The translations under genes and the position numbers were made by a program. Source: Anisodus tanguticus (lineage: Eukaryota; Streptophyta; Magnoliopsida; Solanales; Solanaceae). From it: 64,000 nt of DNA. Location of the stretch: positions 16,196,018 to 16,260,017 of the forward strand of contig CM067548.1 in assembly GCA_034509755.1 (NCBI GenBank). The letters run 5' to 3'. Within the stretch, counting starts at the first letter, position 1. Every line of letters starts with the position of its first letter. This document shows positions 36,161 through 49,610 of this stretch, piece by piece. The notes under the pieces were generated by a model, which was not told where the DNA came from, searched no databases, and worked only from the letters and a program-made list of their open reading frames with translations.

Positions 36161-36939
36161 ATGCTCATGGTTTTCATTCAATATATAGTCGTGAGATGTA
36201 ATTCTAGCCCAAGTGTTGTAGTCGTACTCTAGTTGAATAATGTAATGTCACCGAGATTTCATGGTTTTCATTCTATATCGAGTCGTGATGTAATTCTAGC
36301 CTAAGTGATACAAGCCGATCATGACTCTAGTTTAATGATGATATGATGTAATGCCACCGAGAGATGGTCATGGTTTTCATTCTATATCGAGTCGTGTGAT
36401 GTAATTTCTAGCCTAAGTGATACACTCATCACTCTAGTTTAATGATGTAATGCCACCGATTTCATGGTTTGGTTTCTATATCGAGTCGTAATGTAATTTC
36501 GACCTAAGTGATGTTGTTTTCACTCCAGCTTTATGATGTAATGCAAGTCGACGTGGTCATGGATTTCATTCTATATCGAGTTAGGTGATGTAACTCCGCC
36601 CAAGTGCTATCATCACTCCAGCTGAATGATGTAATGCCACCGAGATGGTCATGGTTTTCATTCTATATCGTGTAAGTGTGATGTAATTCTAGCCTAAGTG
36701 ATACAATCATAACTCTAGTTTAATGATGTAATGTCACCGAGATTTCATGGTTTTCATTCTATATCGAGTCGTGTAATGTAATTTCAACCTAAGTGATGCA
36801 ATTGTCACTCCAGCTTAATAATGTAATGCAAGCAAGCGAGGTGGTCATGGATTTCATTCTATATCGAGTTAGGTGATGTAACTCCGGCCCAAGTGTTGCA
36901 AATATCATCACTCCAGCTGAATGATGTAATACCACCAAG

Positions 36940-37543
36940 ATGCTCATGGTTTTCATTCAATATATAGTCGTGAGATGTAATTCTAGCCCAAGTGTTGTTG
37001 TCGTCACTCTAGTTGAATAATGTAATGCCACCGAGATGGTAATGGTTTTCATTCTATATCGAGTCGTGATGTAATTCGAGCCTAAGTGATGCAAGTTGTG
37101 TAATTTCACTCCACTCACTCCAGCTAATGATGTAATGCAAGCCGAGGTGGTCATGGATTTCATTCTATATCGAGTTAGGTGATGTAACTCCGCCCAAGTG
37201 CTACAAATCATCACTCCAAAATGATGTAATGCCACCGAGATGGTCATGGTTTTCATTCTATATCGAGTCGTGTAATGTAATTCTAGCCTAAGTGATACAA
37301 TCATAACTCTAGTTTAATGATGTAATGTCACCGAGATTTCATGGTTTTCATTCTATATCGAGTCGTGTAATGTAATTTCAACCTAAGTGATGCAAGATTT
37401 CATTGTTTTCATTCTAGCTTAATAATGTAATGCAAGCCGCAAGCCGGTGGTCATGCATTTCATTCTATATCGAGTTAGGTGATGTAACTCCGCCCAAGTG
37501 TTGCAAATATCACTCCAGCTGAATGATGTAATTCCAACCCAAC
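36940..37543 (+). repeat. Six-monomer copy with hybrid B
   Basis: D2, E* with GTAATTCGAGCC and a small ACTCCACTCACTCC expansion, H, A reading GTGTAATG, a B interrupted by GATTTCATTGTTTTCATTC near 37396 and by a repeated GCAAGCCG near 37431-37446, then C with CATGCATTTC. It follows an eight-monomer copy with an A3-like unit near 36670. Confidence 0.75.
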
Positions 37544-38459
37544 ATGCTCATGGTTTTCATTCAATATATAGTCGAGATGTAATTCTAGCCCAAGTGTTGT
37601 AGTAGTCGTCACTCTAGTTGAATAATGTAATGCCACCGAGATGGTAATGGTTTTCATTCTATATCGAGTCGTGTGATGTAATTCTAGCCTAAGTGATACA
37701 AATACATGACTCAAGTTTAATGATGATTAGCCACCGAGATGGTCATGGTTTTCATTCTATATCGAGTAAGGTGATGTAATTCTAGCCTAAGTGATACACT
37801 CATCACTCTAGTTTAATGATGTAATGCCACGAGATTTCATGGGTTTCTTTCTATATCGAGTCGTGTAATGTAATTTCGACCTAAGTGATGTTGTTTTCAC
37901 TCCGCTTTGATGATTTAATGCAAGTCGACGTGGTCATGGATTTCATTCTATATCGAGTTAGGTGATGTAACTCCGCCCAAGTGCTACAAATATCACTCCA
38001 AATGAATGATGTAATGCCACCGAGATGGTCATGGTTTTCATTCTATATCGAGTAAGGTGATGTAATTCTAGCCTAAGTGATACAACAATAATAACTCTAG
38101 TTTAATGATGTAATGTCACCGAGATTTCATGGTTTTCATTCTATATCGAGTCGTGTAATGTAATTTCAACCTAAGTGATGCAATTGTCACTCCGCTTAAT
38201 AATGTAATGCAAGCCGAGGTGGTCATGGTCATTTCATTCTATATCGAGTTAGGTGATGTAACTCCGCCCAAGTGTTGCAAATATCACTCCAGCTTGAATG
38301 ATGTAATTCCACCAACATGCTCATGGTTTTCATTCAATATATAGTCGTGAGATGTAATTCTAGCCCAAGTGTTGTAGTCGTCACTCTAGTTGAATAATGT
38401 AATGCCACCGAGATGGTAATGGTTTTCATTCTATATCGAGTCGTGTGATGTAATTCTAG

Positions 38460-38990
38460 CCTAAGTGATACACTCCAGCTTAATGATGTAATGACTCAAG
38501 TTTAATGATGATTAATCCTAGCCAGTGCCGAGATGGTCATGGTTTTCATTCTATTCTATCGAGTCGAGGTGATGTAATTCTAGCCTAAGTGATACACTCA
38601 TCACTCTAGTTTAATGATGTAATGCCACCGAGATTTCATGGGTTTCTTTCTATATCGAGTCGTGTAATGTAATTTCGACCTAAGTGATGTTGTTTTCACT
38701 CCAGCTTGATGATTTAATGCAAGTCGAAGTCGAGTGGTCATGGATTTCATTCTATATCGAGTTAGGTGATGTAACTCCCGCCCAAGTGCTATCACTCCAG
38801 CATAATGCATTTTTTCATTCTATATCGAGTCGTGAGGTGATGTAATTCTAGCCATGTAATCACTCCACTCCAGCTTGAATGATGTAATGCCACCGAGATG
38901 GTCATGGTTTTCATTCTATATCGAGTTAGGTGATGTAACTCTAGCCTGTCATGCAACATGTCATCACTCCAGTTTAATGATGTAATGCCA
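38460..38990 (+). repeat. Extended irregular stretch around E to A
   Basis: E has an expanded tail (ATTAATCCTAGCCAGTGCC near 38512), and the following F has CATTCTATTCTATCG. G1 is nearly normal but has CAAGTCGAAGTCGAG. Between H and A (38790-38990) are two or three truncated units, with ACTCCACTCCAGC and a lone TTTTTTCATTC. The D interval here is 966 bp. Confidence 0.7.
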
Positions 38991-39499
38991 CCGAGATGGT
39001 CATGGTTTTCATTCTATATCGTAAGTGTGTAATGTAATTCTAGCCTAAGTGATACAATCATAACTCTAGTTTAATGATGTAATGTCACCGAGATTTCATG
39101 GTTTTCATTCTATATCGAGTCGTGTAATGTAATTTCAACCTAAGTGATGCAATTGTCACTCCTTTAATAATGTAATGCAAGCCGAGGTGGTCATGGATTT
39201 CATTCTATATCGAGTTAGGTGATGTAACTCCGGCCCAAGTGTTGCATCATCACTCCAGCTTGAATGATGTAATTCCACCAACATGCTCATGGTTTTCATT
39301 CAATATATAGTCGTGATGTAATTCTAGCCCAAGTGTTGTTGTCGTCACTCTAGTTGAATAATGTAATGCCACCGAGATGGTAATGGTTTTCATTCTATAT
39401 CGAGTCGTGTGTGATGTAATTCTAGCCTAAGTGATAATTGTCACTCATTTAATGATGTAATGCCAAGCCGAGATGGTCATGGTTTTCATTCTATATCGA

Positions 39500-39720
39500 G
39501 TACAGTCACTCTAGTGATGTAATTTAGCCTATCGAGTGATGTAATTTCACCTAAGTGATGTTGTTTTCACTCCGCTTTAGATTTAATGATGATGGTCATA
39601 ATTTCATTCTATATCGAGTTAGGTGATGTAACTCCGCCCAAGTGTGATGCTATAAATATCACTCCAGCTTGAATGATGTATGCCATGAGTTTTTTTTCAT
39701 TCTATATCGAGTAAGTGTGA
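39500..39720 (+). repeat. Scrambled F, G and H units
   Basis: F is interrupted at GAGTACAGTCACTCTAG, G2 is truncated with TTTAGATTTAATG, and H has GTGTGATGCTATAAAT and a tail ending GCCATGAGTTTTTTTTC. The T8 run near 39690 is among the longest homopolymers I saw. Confidence 0.68.
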
Positions 39721-40719
39721 TGTAATTCTAGCCTAAGTGATACACTCATCACTCTAGTTTAATGATGTAATGCCACCGAGATTTCATGGTTTTCTTCTAT
39801 ATCGAGTCGTGTAATGTAATTTCGACCTAAGTGATGTTGTTTTCACTCCAGCTTAATGATGTAATGCAAGTCGAGGTGGTCATGGATTTCATTCTATATC
39901 GAGTTAGGTGATGTAACTCCGCCCAAGTGCTACAAATATCACTCCAAATTTGAATGATGTAATGCCACCGAGATGGTCATGGTTTTCATTCTATATCGAG
40001 TCGTGTAATGTAATTCTAGCCTAAGTGATACAATCATAACTCTAGTTTAATGATGTAATGTCACCGAGATTTCATGGTTTTCATTCTATATCGAGTCGTG
40101 TAATGTAATTTCAACCTAAGTGATGCAATTGTCACTCCGCTTAATAATGTAATGCAAGCCGAGGTGGTCATGCATTTCATTCTATATCGAGTTAGGTGAT
40201 GTAACTCCGGCCCAAGTGTTGCAAATATCACTCCATTGAATGATGTAATTCCACCAACATGCTCATGGTTTTCATTCAATATATAGTCGAGATGTAATTC
40301 TAGCCCAAGTGTTGTAGTCGTCACTCTAGTTGAATAATGTAATGCCACCGAGATGGTAATGGTTTTCATTCTATATCGAGTCGTGTGATGTAATTCTAGC
40401 CTAAGTGATACAAATTTCACTCACACTCAAGTTTAATGATGATTAGCCAGCCGAGATGGTCATGGTTTTCATTCTATATCGAGTAAGGTGATGTAATTCT
40501 AGCCTAAGTGATACACTCATCACTCTAGTTTAATGATGTAATGCCACCGAGATTTCATGGTTTCTTTCTATATCGAGTCGTGTAATGTAATTTCGACCTA
40601 AGTGATGTTGTTTTCACTCCAGCTTGATGATTTAATGCAAGTCGAGTGGTCATGGATTTCATTCTATATCGAGTTAGGTGATGTAACTCCGGCCCAAGTG
40701 CTACAAATCACTCCAGCTT

Positions 40720-40920
40720 GAATGATGTAATGTAATGCCACCGAGATGGTCGAGATGGTCATGGTTTTCATTCTATATCGAGTTAGGTGATGTAATTCTA
40801 GCCTAAGTGATACTCCAGTTTAATGATGTAATGCCAAGCCGAGATGGTCATGGTTTTCATTCTATATCGTGATAATGCAATATCGTCGTGTAATGTAATT
40901 CAGCCTAAGTGATACAACAT
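40720..40920 (+). repeat. Scrambled patch between H and A
   Basis: TGATGTAATGTAATGCC and GATGGTCGAGATGGTC are local word duplications. Two class-1 units follow, the second with TATATCGTGATAATGC, before an A with ATTCAGCC. Confidence 0.68.
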
Positions 40921-41499
40921 AACTCTAGTTTAATGATGTAATGTCACCGAGATTTCATGGTTTTCATTCTATATCGAGTCGTGTAATGTAATTTCAACCT
41001 AAGTGATGCAATTGTCACTCCGCTTAATAATGTAATGCAAGCCGAGGTGGTCATGGTCATGATTTCATTCTATATCGAGTTAGGTGATGTAACTCCGCCC
41101 AAGTGTTGCAAATATCACTCCAAATTGAATGATGTAATTCCACCAACATGCTCATGGTTTTCATTCAATATATAGTCGTGAGATGTAATTCTAGCCCAAG
41201 TGTTGTAGTCGTCACTCTAGTTGAATAATGTAATGCCACCGAGATGGTAATGGTTTTCATTCTATATCGAGTCGTGTGATGTAATTCTAGCCTAAGTGAT
41301 ACAAATGACTCAAGTTTAATGATGATTAGCCAATGAGATGGTCATGGTTTTCATTCTATATCGAGTAAGGTGATGTAATTCTAGCCTAAGTGATACACTC
41401 ATCACTCTAGTTTAATGATGTAATGCCACCGAGATTTCATGGTTTTTTTCTATATCGAGTCGTGTAATGTAATTTCGACCTAAGTGATGTTGTTTTCAC

Positions 41500-41800
41500 T
41501 CCATGGTTTTCATTCTATATCGAGTGATGTAATTTCGACCTAAGTGATGCAAGTTTAATGATGTAATGCGAAGTCGAGATGGTCATGGATTTCATTCTAT
41601 ATCGAGTTAGGTGATGTAACTCCGCCCAAGTGCTACAAATCACACTCCAAATGAATGATGTAATGCCACCGAGATGGTCATGGTTTTCATTCTATATCGT
41701 AGATGGTTCAGTTCTAGGTGATGTAATTAGCCTAAGTGATGGACATATCGAAAGGTGATGTAACTCCGCTCTAGTTTAATGAATGATGTAATGCCACCGA
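41500..41800 (+). repeat. Scrambled G to A stretch
   Basis: The G hinge restarts as a second class-2 head (CACTCCATGGTTTTC at about 41496), then H is normal. The next class-1 unit breaks into GATGGTTCAGTTCTAGG, GATGGACATATCGAAAGG and CCGCTCTAGTTTAATG. Normal A resumes near 41801. Confidence 0.7.
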
Positions 41801-43189
41801 GATGGTCATGGTTTTCATTCTATATCGAGTCGTGTGTAATGTATTCTAGCCTAAGTGATACAATCATAACTCTAGTTTAATGATGTAATGTCGCACCGAG
41901 ATTTCATGGTTTTCATTCTATATCGAGTCGTGTAATGTAATTTCAACCTAAGTGATGCAATTGTCACTTGTCACCCGCTTAATAATGTAATGCAAGCCGA
42001 GGTGGTCATGCATTTCATTCTATATCGAGTTAGGTGATGTAACTCCGGCCCAAGTGTTGCAAATATCACTCCAGCTTGAATGATGTAATTCCACCAACAT
42101 GCTCATGGTTTTCATTCAATATATAGTCGTGAGATGTAATTCTAGCCCAAGTGTTGTAGTCGTCACTCTAGTTGAATAATGTAATGCCACCGAGATGGTA
42201 ATGGTTTTCATTCTATATCGAGTCGTGATGATGTAATTCTAGCCTAAGTGATACAAATCATGACTCAAGTTTAATGATGATTATGCCAATGCCGAGATGG
42301 TCATGGTTTTCATTCTATATCGAGTAAGGTGATGTAATTCTAGCCTAAGTGATACACTCATCACTCTAGTTTAATGATGTAATGCCACCGAGATTTCATG
42401 GTTTTCTTTCTATATCGAGTCGTAATGTAATTTCGACCTAAGTGATGTTGTTTTCACTCCAGCTTTAATGATGTAATGCAAGTCGAGGTGGTCATGGATT
42501 TCATTCTATATCGAGTTAGGTGATGTAACTCCGCCCAAGTGCTACAAATCATCACTCCAAATTGAATGATGTAATGCCACCGAGATGGTCATGGTTTTCA
42601 TTCTATATCGTCGTAAGGTGATGTAATTTAGCCTAAGTGATACAATCATAACTCTAGTTTAATGATGTAATGTCACCGAGATTTCATGGTTTTCATTCTA
42701 TATCGAGTCGTGTAATGTAATTTCAACCTAAGTGATGCAATGTGTCACTCCGCTTAATAATGTAATGCAAGCCGAGGTGGTCATGGATTTCATTCTATAT
42801 CGAGTTAGGTGATGTAACTCCGGCCCAAGTGTTGCAAATCATCACTCCAGCTTGAATGATGTAATTCCACCAACATGCTCATGGTTTTCATTCAATATAT
42901 AGTCGTGAGATGTAATTCTAGCCCAAGTGTTGTAGTCGTCACTCTAGTTGAATAATGTAATGCCACCGAGATGGTAATGGTTTTCATTCTATATCGAGTC
43001 GTGTGATGTAATTCTAGCCTAAGTGATACAAATCACTCAAGTTTAATGATGATTAGCCACCGAGATGGTCATGGTTTTCATTCTATATCGAGTAAGTGAT
43101 GTAATTCTAGCCTAAGTGATACACTCATCACTCTCACTCTAGTTTAATGATGTAATGCCACGAGATTTCATGGTTTTCTTCTATATCGA

Positions 43190-43325
43190 GTCGTGTAATG
43201 TAATTGTCACCTAAGTGAAGTGAGATTCATGGTTTTCATTCTATATCGAGTGTGATGTAATTTCGCCTAAGTGATAATGCTTGAATGATGTAATGCACCG
43301 AGATGGTGCAATGTTTTCACTCCGC
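43190..43325 (+). repeat. Scrambled G position
   Basis: GTAATTGTCACCTAAG, GAAGTGAGATTCATGG and GATAATGCTTGAATG replace the normal G body and tail. A clean class-3 unit follows. Confidence 0.68.
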
Positions 43326-44154
43326 TTAATGATGTAATGCAAGCCGAGGTGGTCATGGATTTCATTCTATATCGAGTTAGGTGATGTAACTCCGCCCAAG
43401 TGCTACAAATATCACTCCAAATGAATGATGTAATGCCACCGAGATGGTCATGGTTTTCATTCTATATATAGTCGTGTGATGTAATTCTAGCCTAAGTGAT
43501 ACAATCATAACTCTAGTTTAATGATGTAATGTCACCGAGATTTCATGGTTTTCATTCTATATCGAGTCGTGTAATGTAATTTCAACCTAAGTGATGCAAT
43601 TGTCACTCCAGCTTAATAATGTAATGCAAGCCGAGGTGGTCATGGATTTCATTCTATATCGAGTTAGGTGATGTAACTCCGCCCAAGTGTTGCAAATATC
43701 ACTCCAGCTTGAATGATGTAATTCCACCAACATGCTCATGGTTTTCATTCAATATATAGTCGTGAGATGTAATTCTAGCCCAAGTGTTGTAGTCGTCACT
43801 CTAGTTGAATAATGTAATGCCACCGAGATGGTAATGGTTTTCATTCTATATCGAGTCGTGTGATGTAATTCTAGCCTAAGTGATACAAATATGACTCAAG
43901 TTTAATGATGATTAGCCACCGAGATGGTCATGGTTTTCATTCTATATCGAGTAAGGTGATGTAATTCTAGCCTAAGTGATACACTCATCACTCTAGTTTA
44001 ATGATGTAATGCCACCGAGATTTCATGGGTTTCTTTCTATATCGAGTCGTGTAATGTAATTTCGACCTAAGTGATGTTGTTTTCACTTCCGTCTTGATGA
44101 TTTAATGCAAGTCGAATGTGGTCATGGATTTCATTCTATATCGAGTTAGGTGAT

Positions 44155-44350
44155 GTAACTCCCAAGTGCATCACTCCAAGTCAATGCACCACAGATGCTC
44201 ATGGTTTTCATTCTATATCGAGTCGTGATGTAATTCTAGCTGAATGATGTAATGTCCACTCTAGTTTAATGATGTAATGCCACCGAGATGGTCATGGTTT
44301 TCATTCTATATCGTGCCACCGAGATGGTCATGGTTTTCATTCTATATCGA
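44155..44350 (+). repeat. Scrambled patch between H and A
   Basis: H ends in CCCAAGTGCATCACTCC-AAGTCAATGCACC, an abbreviated class-1 unit with ATGCTCATGG follows (a D head on a non-D core), and then two consecutive class-1 heads, the first cut after TATATCG. Confidence 0.68.
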
Positions 44351-44889
44351 GTCGTGATGTAATTCTAGCCTAAGTGATACAATCATAACTCTAGTTTAAT
44401 GATGTAATGTCACCGAGATTTCATGGTTTTCATTCTATATCGAGTCGTGTAATGTAATTTCAACCTAAGTGATGCAATTGTCACTCCAGCTTAATAATGT
44501 AATGCAAGCCGAGGTGGTCATGGATTTCATTCTATATCGAGTTAGGTGATGTAACTCCGGCCCAAGTGTTGCAAATATCATCACTCCAAATTGAATGATG
44601 TAATGCCACCAACATGCTCATGGTTTTCATTCAATATATAGTCGTGATGTAATTCTAGCCCAAGTGTTGTTGTCGTCACTCTAGTTGAATAATGTAATGC
44701 CACCGAGATGGTAATGGTTTTCATTCTATATCGAGTCGTGTGATGTAATTCTAGCCTAAGTGATGCAATTGTCACTCCGTTTAATGATGTAATGCAAGCC
44801 GAGATGGTCATGGATTTCATTCTATATCGAGTTAGGTGATGTAATTCTACCTAAGTGATACACTCATCACTCTAGTTTAATGATGTAAT

Positions 44890-45060
44890 GCCACCGAGAT
44901 GTCATGGTTTTGGTTTTCATATATCGATCGAGTCGTGTAATGTAATTTCTAGCCTAAGTGATGTTGTTTGGTTTTCACTCTAGTTTAATGATGTAATGCA
45001 AGTGATGAGATGTAATGCCGAGATTTCATGGTTTTCATTCTATATCGAGTCGTGATGTAA
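44890..45060 (+). repeat. Scrambled F/G patch
   Basis: GTCATGGTTTTGGTTTTC, TATATCGATCGAG and GTTGTTTGGTTTTCAC are small duplications within G. A repeated tail (GATGAGATGTAATGCCGAG) follows, and then another class-2 head. Confidence 0.68.
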
Positions 45061-45686
45061 TTTCGAGCCTAAGTGATGCAATTGTCACTCCAGCTTAATG
45101 ATGTAATGCAAGTCGAGGTGGTCATGGATTTCATTCTATATCGAGTTAGGTGATGTAACTCCGCCCAAGTGCTACAAATATCATCACTCCAAATGAATGA
45201 TGTAATGCCACCGAGATGGTCATGGTTTTCATTCTATATCGAGTCGTGTATGTAATTCTAGCCTAAGTGATACAATCATAACTCTAGTTTAATGATGTAA
45301 TGTCACCGAGATTTCATGGTTTTCATTCTATATCGAGTCGTGTAATGTAATTTCAACCTAAGTGATGCAATTGTCACTCCAGCTTTAATAATGTAATGCA
45401 AGCCGAGGTGGTCATGCATTTCATTCTATATCGAGTTAGGTGATGTAACTCCGCCCAAGTGTTGCAAATATCACTCCAGCTTGAATGATGTAATTCCACC
45501 AACATGCTCATGGTTTTCATTCAATATATAGTCGTGAGATGTAATTCTAGCCCAAGTGTTGTAGTCGTCACTCTAGTTGAATAATGTAATGCCACCGAGA
45601 TGGTAATGGTTTTCATTCTATATCGAGTCGTGTGATGTAATTCTAGCCTAAGTGATACAACTCCGCTACATGACTCAAGTTTAATG

Positions 45687-45706
45687 ATGATTAGCCATGA
45701 TTAGCC
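45687..45706 (+). repeat. 10-bp perfect tandem duplication in an E tail
   Basis: ATGATTAGCC, the diagnostic tail of E, is present twice in tandem before the normal ACCGAG junction to F. Confidence 0.85.
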
Positions 45707-46559
45707 ACCGAGATGGTCATGGTTTTCATTCTATATCGAGTAAGGTGATGTAATTCTAGCCTAAGTGATACACTCATCACTCTAGTTTAAGTTTAATGAT
45801 GTAATGCCACCGAGATTTCATGGGTTTCTTTCTATATCGAGTCGTGTAATGTAATTTCGACCTAAGTGATGTTGTTTTCACTCCGCTTGATGATTTAATG
45901 CAAGTCGACGTGGTCATGGATTTCATTCTATATCGAGTTAGGTGATGTAACTCCGCCCAAGTGCTACAAATATCACTCCAAATTGAATGATGTAATGCCA
46001 CCGAGATGGTCATGGTTTTCATTCTATATCGTGTAAGGTGATGTAATTCTAGCCTAAGTGATACAATCATAACTCTAGTTTAATGATGTAATGTCACCGA
46101 GATTTCATGGTTTTCATTCTATATCGAGTCGTGTAATGTAATTTCAACCTAAGTGATGCAATTGTCACTCCGCTTAATAATGTAATGCAAGCCGAGGTGG
46201 TCATGGATTTCATTCTATATCGAGTTAGGTGATGTAACTCCGCCCAAGTGTTGCAAATCATCACTCCACTTGAATGATGATGTCCAAAAACATGCTCATG
46301 GTTTTCATTCAATATATAGTCGAGATGTAATTCTAGCCCAAGTGTTGTAGTCGTCACTCTAGTTGAATAATGTAATGCCACCGAGATGGTAATGGTTTTC
46401 ATTCTATATCGAGTCGTGTGATGTAATTCAGCCTAAGTGATGCAATGCTTGTCACTCAAGTTTAATGATGTAATGCAAGCCGAGGTGGTCATGGTTTTCA
46501 TTCTATATCGAGTTAGGTGATGTAACTCCTAGCCTAAGTGATACAATCATCACTCAGTT

Positions 46560-46780
46560 TAATGATGTAATGCCACCGAGATGGTCATGGTTTTCATTCT
46601 ATATCGAGTCGTGTGAATGTAATTTCTAGTGATGTTGTTTTCACCTCTAGCTTTAATGATGTAATGTAAGTGATACATTCTATATCGATCGACTCTAAGT
46701 TTAATGTAATGCCAAATGTAGATGGTCATGGTTTTCATTCTATATCGAGTCGTGATGTAATTTTGATACATCATAACTCT
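46560..46780 (+). repeat. Scrambled class-1 stretch
   Basis: After an E-like and a class-3-like unit, class-1 units carry G hinge words (GATGTTGTTTTCACC) and broken junctions (GTAATGTAAGTGATACATTC, ATCGATCGACTC). Ordered G2-H-A resumes at about 46804. The D interval is 988 bp. Confidence 0.68.
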
Positions 46781-48489
46781 AGTTTAATGATGTAATGCCA
46801 CCGAGATTTCATGGTTTTCATTCTATATCGAGTCGTAATGTAATTTCACCTAAGTGATGTTTTTTCACTCCAGCTTTAATGATGTAATGCAAGGAGGTGG
46901 TCATGGATTTCATTCTATATCGAGTTAGGTGATGTAACTCCGCCCAAGTGCTACAAATATCACTCCAAATTGAATGATGTAATGCCACCGAGATGGTCAT
47001 GGTTTTCATTCTATATCGAGTCGTGAATGTAATTCTAGCCTAAGTGATACAATCATAACTCTAGTTTAATGATGTAATGTCACCGAGATTTCATGGTTTT
47101 CATTCTATATCGAGTCGTGTAATGTAATTTCAACCTAAGTGATGCAATTGTCACTCCAGCTTAATAATGTAATGCAAGCCGAGGTGGTCATGCATTTCAT
47201 TCTATATCGAGTTAGGTGATGTAACTCCGCCCAAGTGTTGCACTCATCACTCCAGCTTGAATGATGTAATTCCACCAACATGCTCATGGTTTTCATTCAA
47301 TATATAGTCGTGAGATGTAATTCTAGCCCAAGTGTTGTAGTCGTCACTCTAGTTGAATAATGTAATGCCACCGAGATGGTAATGGTTTTCATTCTATATC
47401 GAGTCGTGTGATGTAATTCTAGCCTAAGTGATACAACATGACTCAAGTTTAATGATGATTAGCCATATCGAGATGGTCATGGTTTTCATTCTATATCGAG
47501 TAAGGTGATGTAATTCTAGCCTAAGTGATACACTCATCACTCTAGTTTAATGATGTAATGCCAAGTTTAATGAGATTTCAGATTTCATCTTTCTATATCG
47601 AGTCGTGTAATGTAATTTCGACCTAAGTGATGTTGTTTTCACTCCAGCTTGATGATTTAATGCAAGTCGACGTGGTCATGGATTTCATTCTATATCGAGT
47701 TAGGTGATGTAACTCCGGCCCAAGTGCTACAAATATCACTCCAAATTGAATGATGTAATGCCACCGAGATGGTCATGGTTTTCATTCTATATCGTGTAAG
47801 GTGATGTAATTCTAGCCTAAGTGATACAATCATAACTCTAGTTTAATGATGTAATGTCACCGAGATTTCATGGTTTTCATTCTATATCGAGTCGTGTAAT
47901 GTAATTTCAACCTAAGTGATGCAATTGTCACTCCAGCTTAATAATGTAATGCAAGCCGAGGTGGTCATGGATTTCATTCTATATCGAGTTAGGTGATGTA
48001 ACTCCGCCCAAGTGTTGTACTCATCACTCCAAATTGAATGATGTAATTCCACCAAACATGCTCATGGTTTTCATTCAATATATAGTCGTGAGATGTAATT
48101 CTAGCCCAAGTGTTGTAGTCGTCACTCTAGTTGAATAATGTAATGCCACCGAGATGGTAATGGTTTTCATTCTATATCGAGTCGTGTGTATGTAATTCTA
48201 GCCTAAGTGATGCAAGCTGGTCATGACTTCAAGTTTAATGATGATTAATGATGATAGCCGCCGAGATGGTCATGGTTTTCATTCTATATCGAGTAAGGTG
48301 ATGTAATTCTAGCCTAAGTGATACACTCATCACTCTAGTTTAATGATGTAATGCCACCGAGATTTCATGGTTTTCTTTCTATATATCTCGTGTAATGTAA
48401 TTTCGACCTAAGTGATGTTGTTTTCACTCCGCTTAATGATGTAATGCAAGTCGAGGGTCATGGATTTCATTCTATATCGAGTTAGGTGA

Positions 48490-48670
48490 TGTAACTCCGT
48501 GTGCTATGTAATGTAGTCGTGATGTAACATGATACAATCCGCTTTAATGATGTAATGCAAGCCGAGGTGGTCATGGATTTCATTCTATATCGAGTTAGGT
48601 GATGTAACTCCGCCATGCTACAAGCCATTCTATATCCAGTAACTCCAGCCAAGTGAATGATGTGATGTAA
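48490..48670 (+). repeat. Scrambled patch between H and A
   Basis: Short words such as GTGCTATGTAATGTAGTCG and ACATGATACAATCC surround one fairly complete class-3 unit that ends in TATATCCAGTAACTCC. A clean A begins at about 48680. Confidence 0.7.
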
Positions 48671-49499
48671 TGCCACCGAGATGGTCATGGTTTTCATTCT
48701 ATATCGAGTCGTGATGTAATTCTAGCCTAAGTGATACAATCATAACTCTAGTTTAATGATGTAATGTCACCGAGATTTCATGGTTTTCATTCTATATCGA
48801 GTCGTGTAATGTAATTTCAACCTAAGTGATGCAATTGTCACTCCGCTTAATAATGTAATGCAAGCCGAGGTGGTCATGGATTTCATTCTATATCGAGTTA
48901 GGTGATGTAACTCCGCCCAAGTGTTGCAAATATCACTCCAGCTTGAATGATGTAATTCCACCAACATGCTCATGGTTTTCATTCAATATATAGTCGTGAG
49001 ATGTAATTCTAGCCCAAGTGTTGTAGTCGTCACTCTAGTTGAATAATGTAATGCCACCGAGATGGTAATGGTTTTCATTCTATATCGAGTCGTGTGATGT
49101 AATTCTAGCCTAAGTGATACAACATCACTCAAGTTTAATGATGATTAGCCACCGAGATGGTCATGGTTTTCATTCTATATCGAGTAAGGTGATGTAATTC
49201 TAGCCTATCCGTGATACACTCATCACTCTAGTTTAATGATGTAATGCCAAGTGATACAGATGATGTAATGCCATGAGATTTTCATGGTTTTCTTTCTATA
49301 TCGAGTCGTGTAATGTAATTTCGACCTAAGTGATGTTGTTTTCACTCCAGCTTGATGATGTTAATGCAAGTCGAGGTGGTCATGGATTTCATTCTATATC
49401 GAGTTAGGTGATGTAACTCCGGCCCAAGTGCTGCAATCACTCCGCTTGAATGATGTAATGCCACCGAGATGGTCATGGTTTTCATTCTATATCGAGTCG

Positions 49500-49610
49500 T
49501 GATGTATGTAATTAGCAAGCTTTAATGATGTAATGCAAGATTTCATGGTTTTCATTCTATAGGTGTCATGTAATTTCATTCTATATCGAGTTAGTAATGT
49601 GATGTAATTT
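49500..49610 (+). repeat. Scrambled patch between H and A
   Basis: A class-1 head breaks at GTATGTAATTAGCAAGC and joins a class-2 tail. A second core is cut (CATTCTATAGGTGTC) before a class-3 unit with GTTAGTAATGTGATG. Confidence 0.68.
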
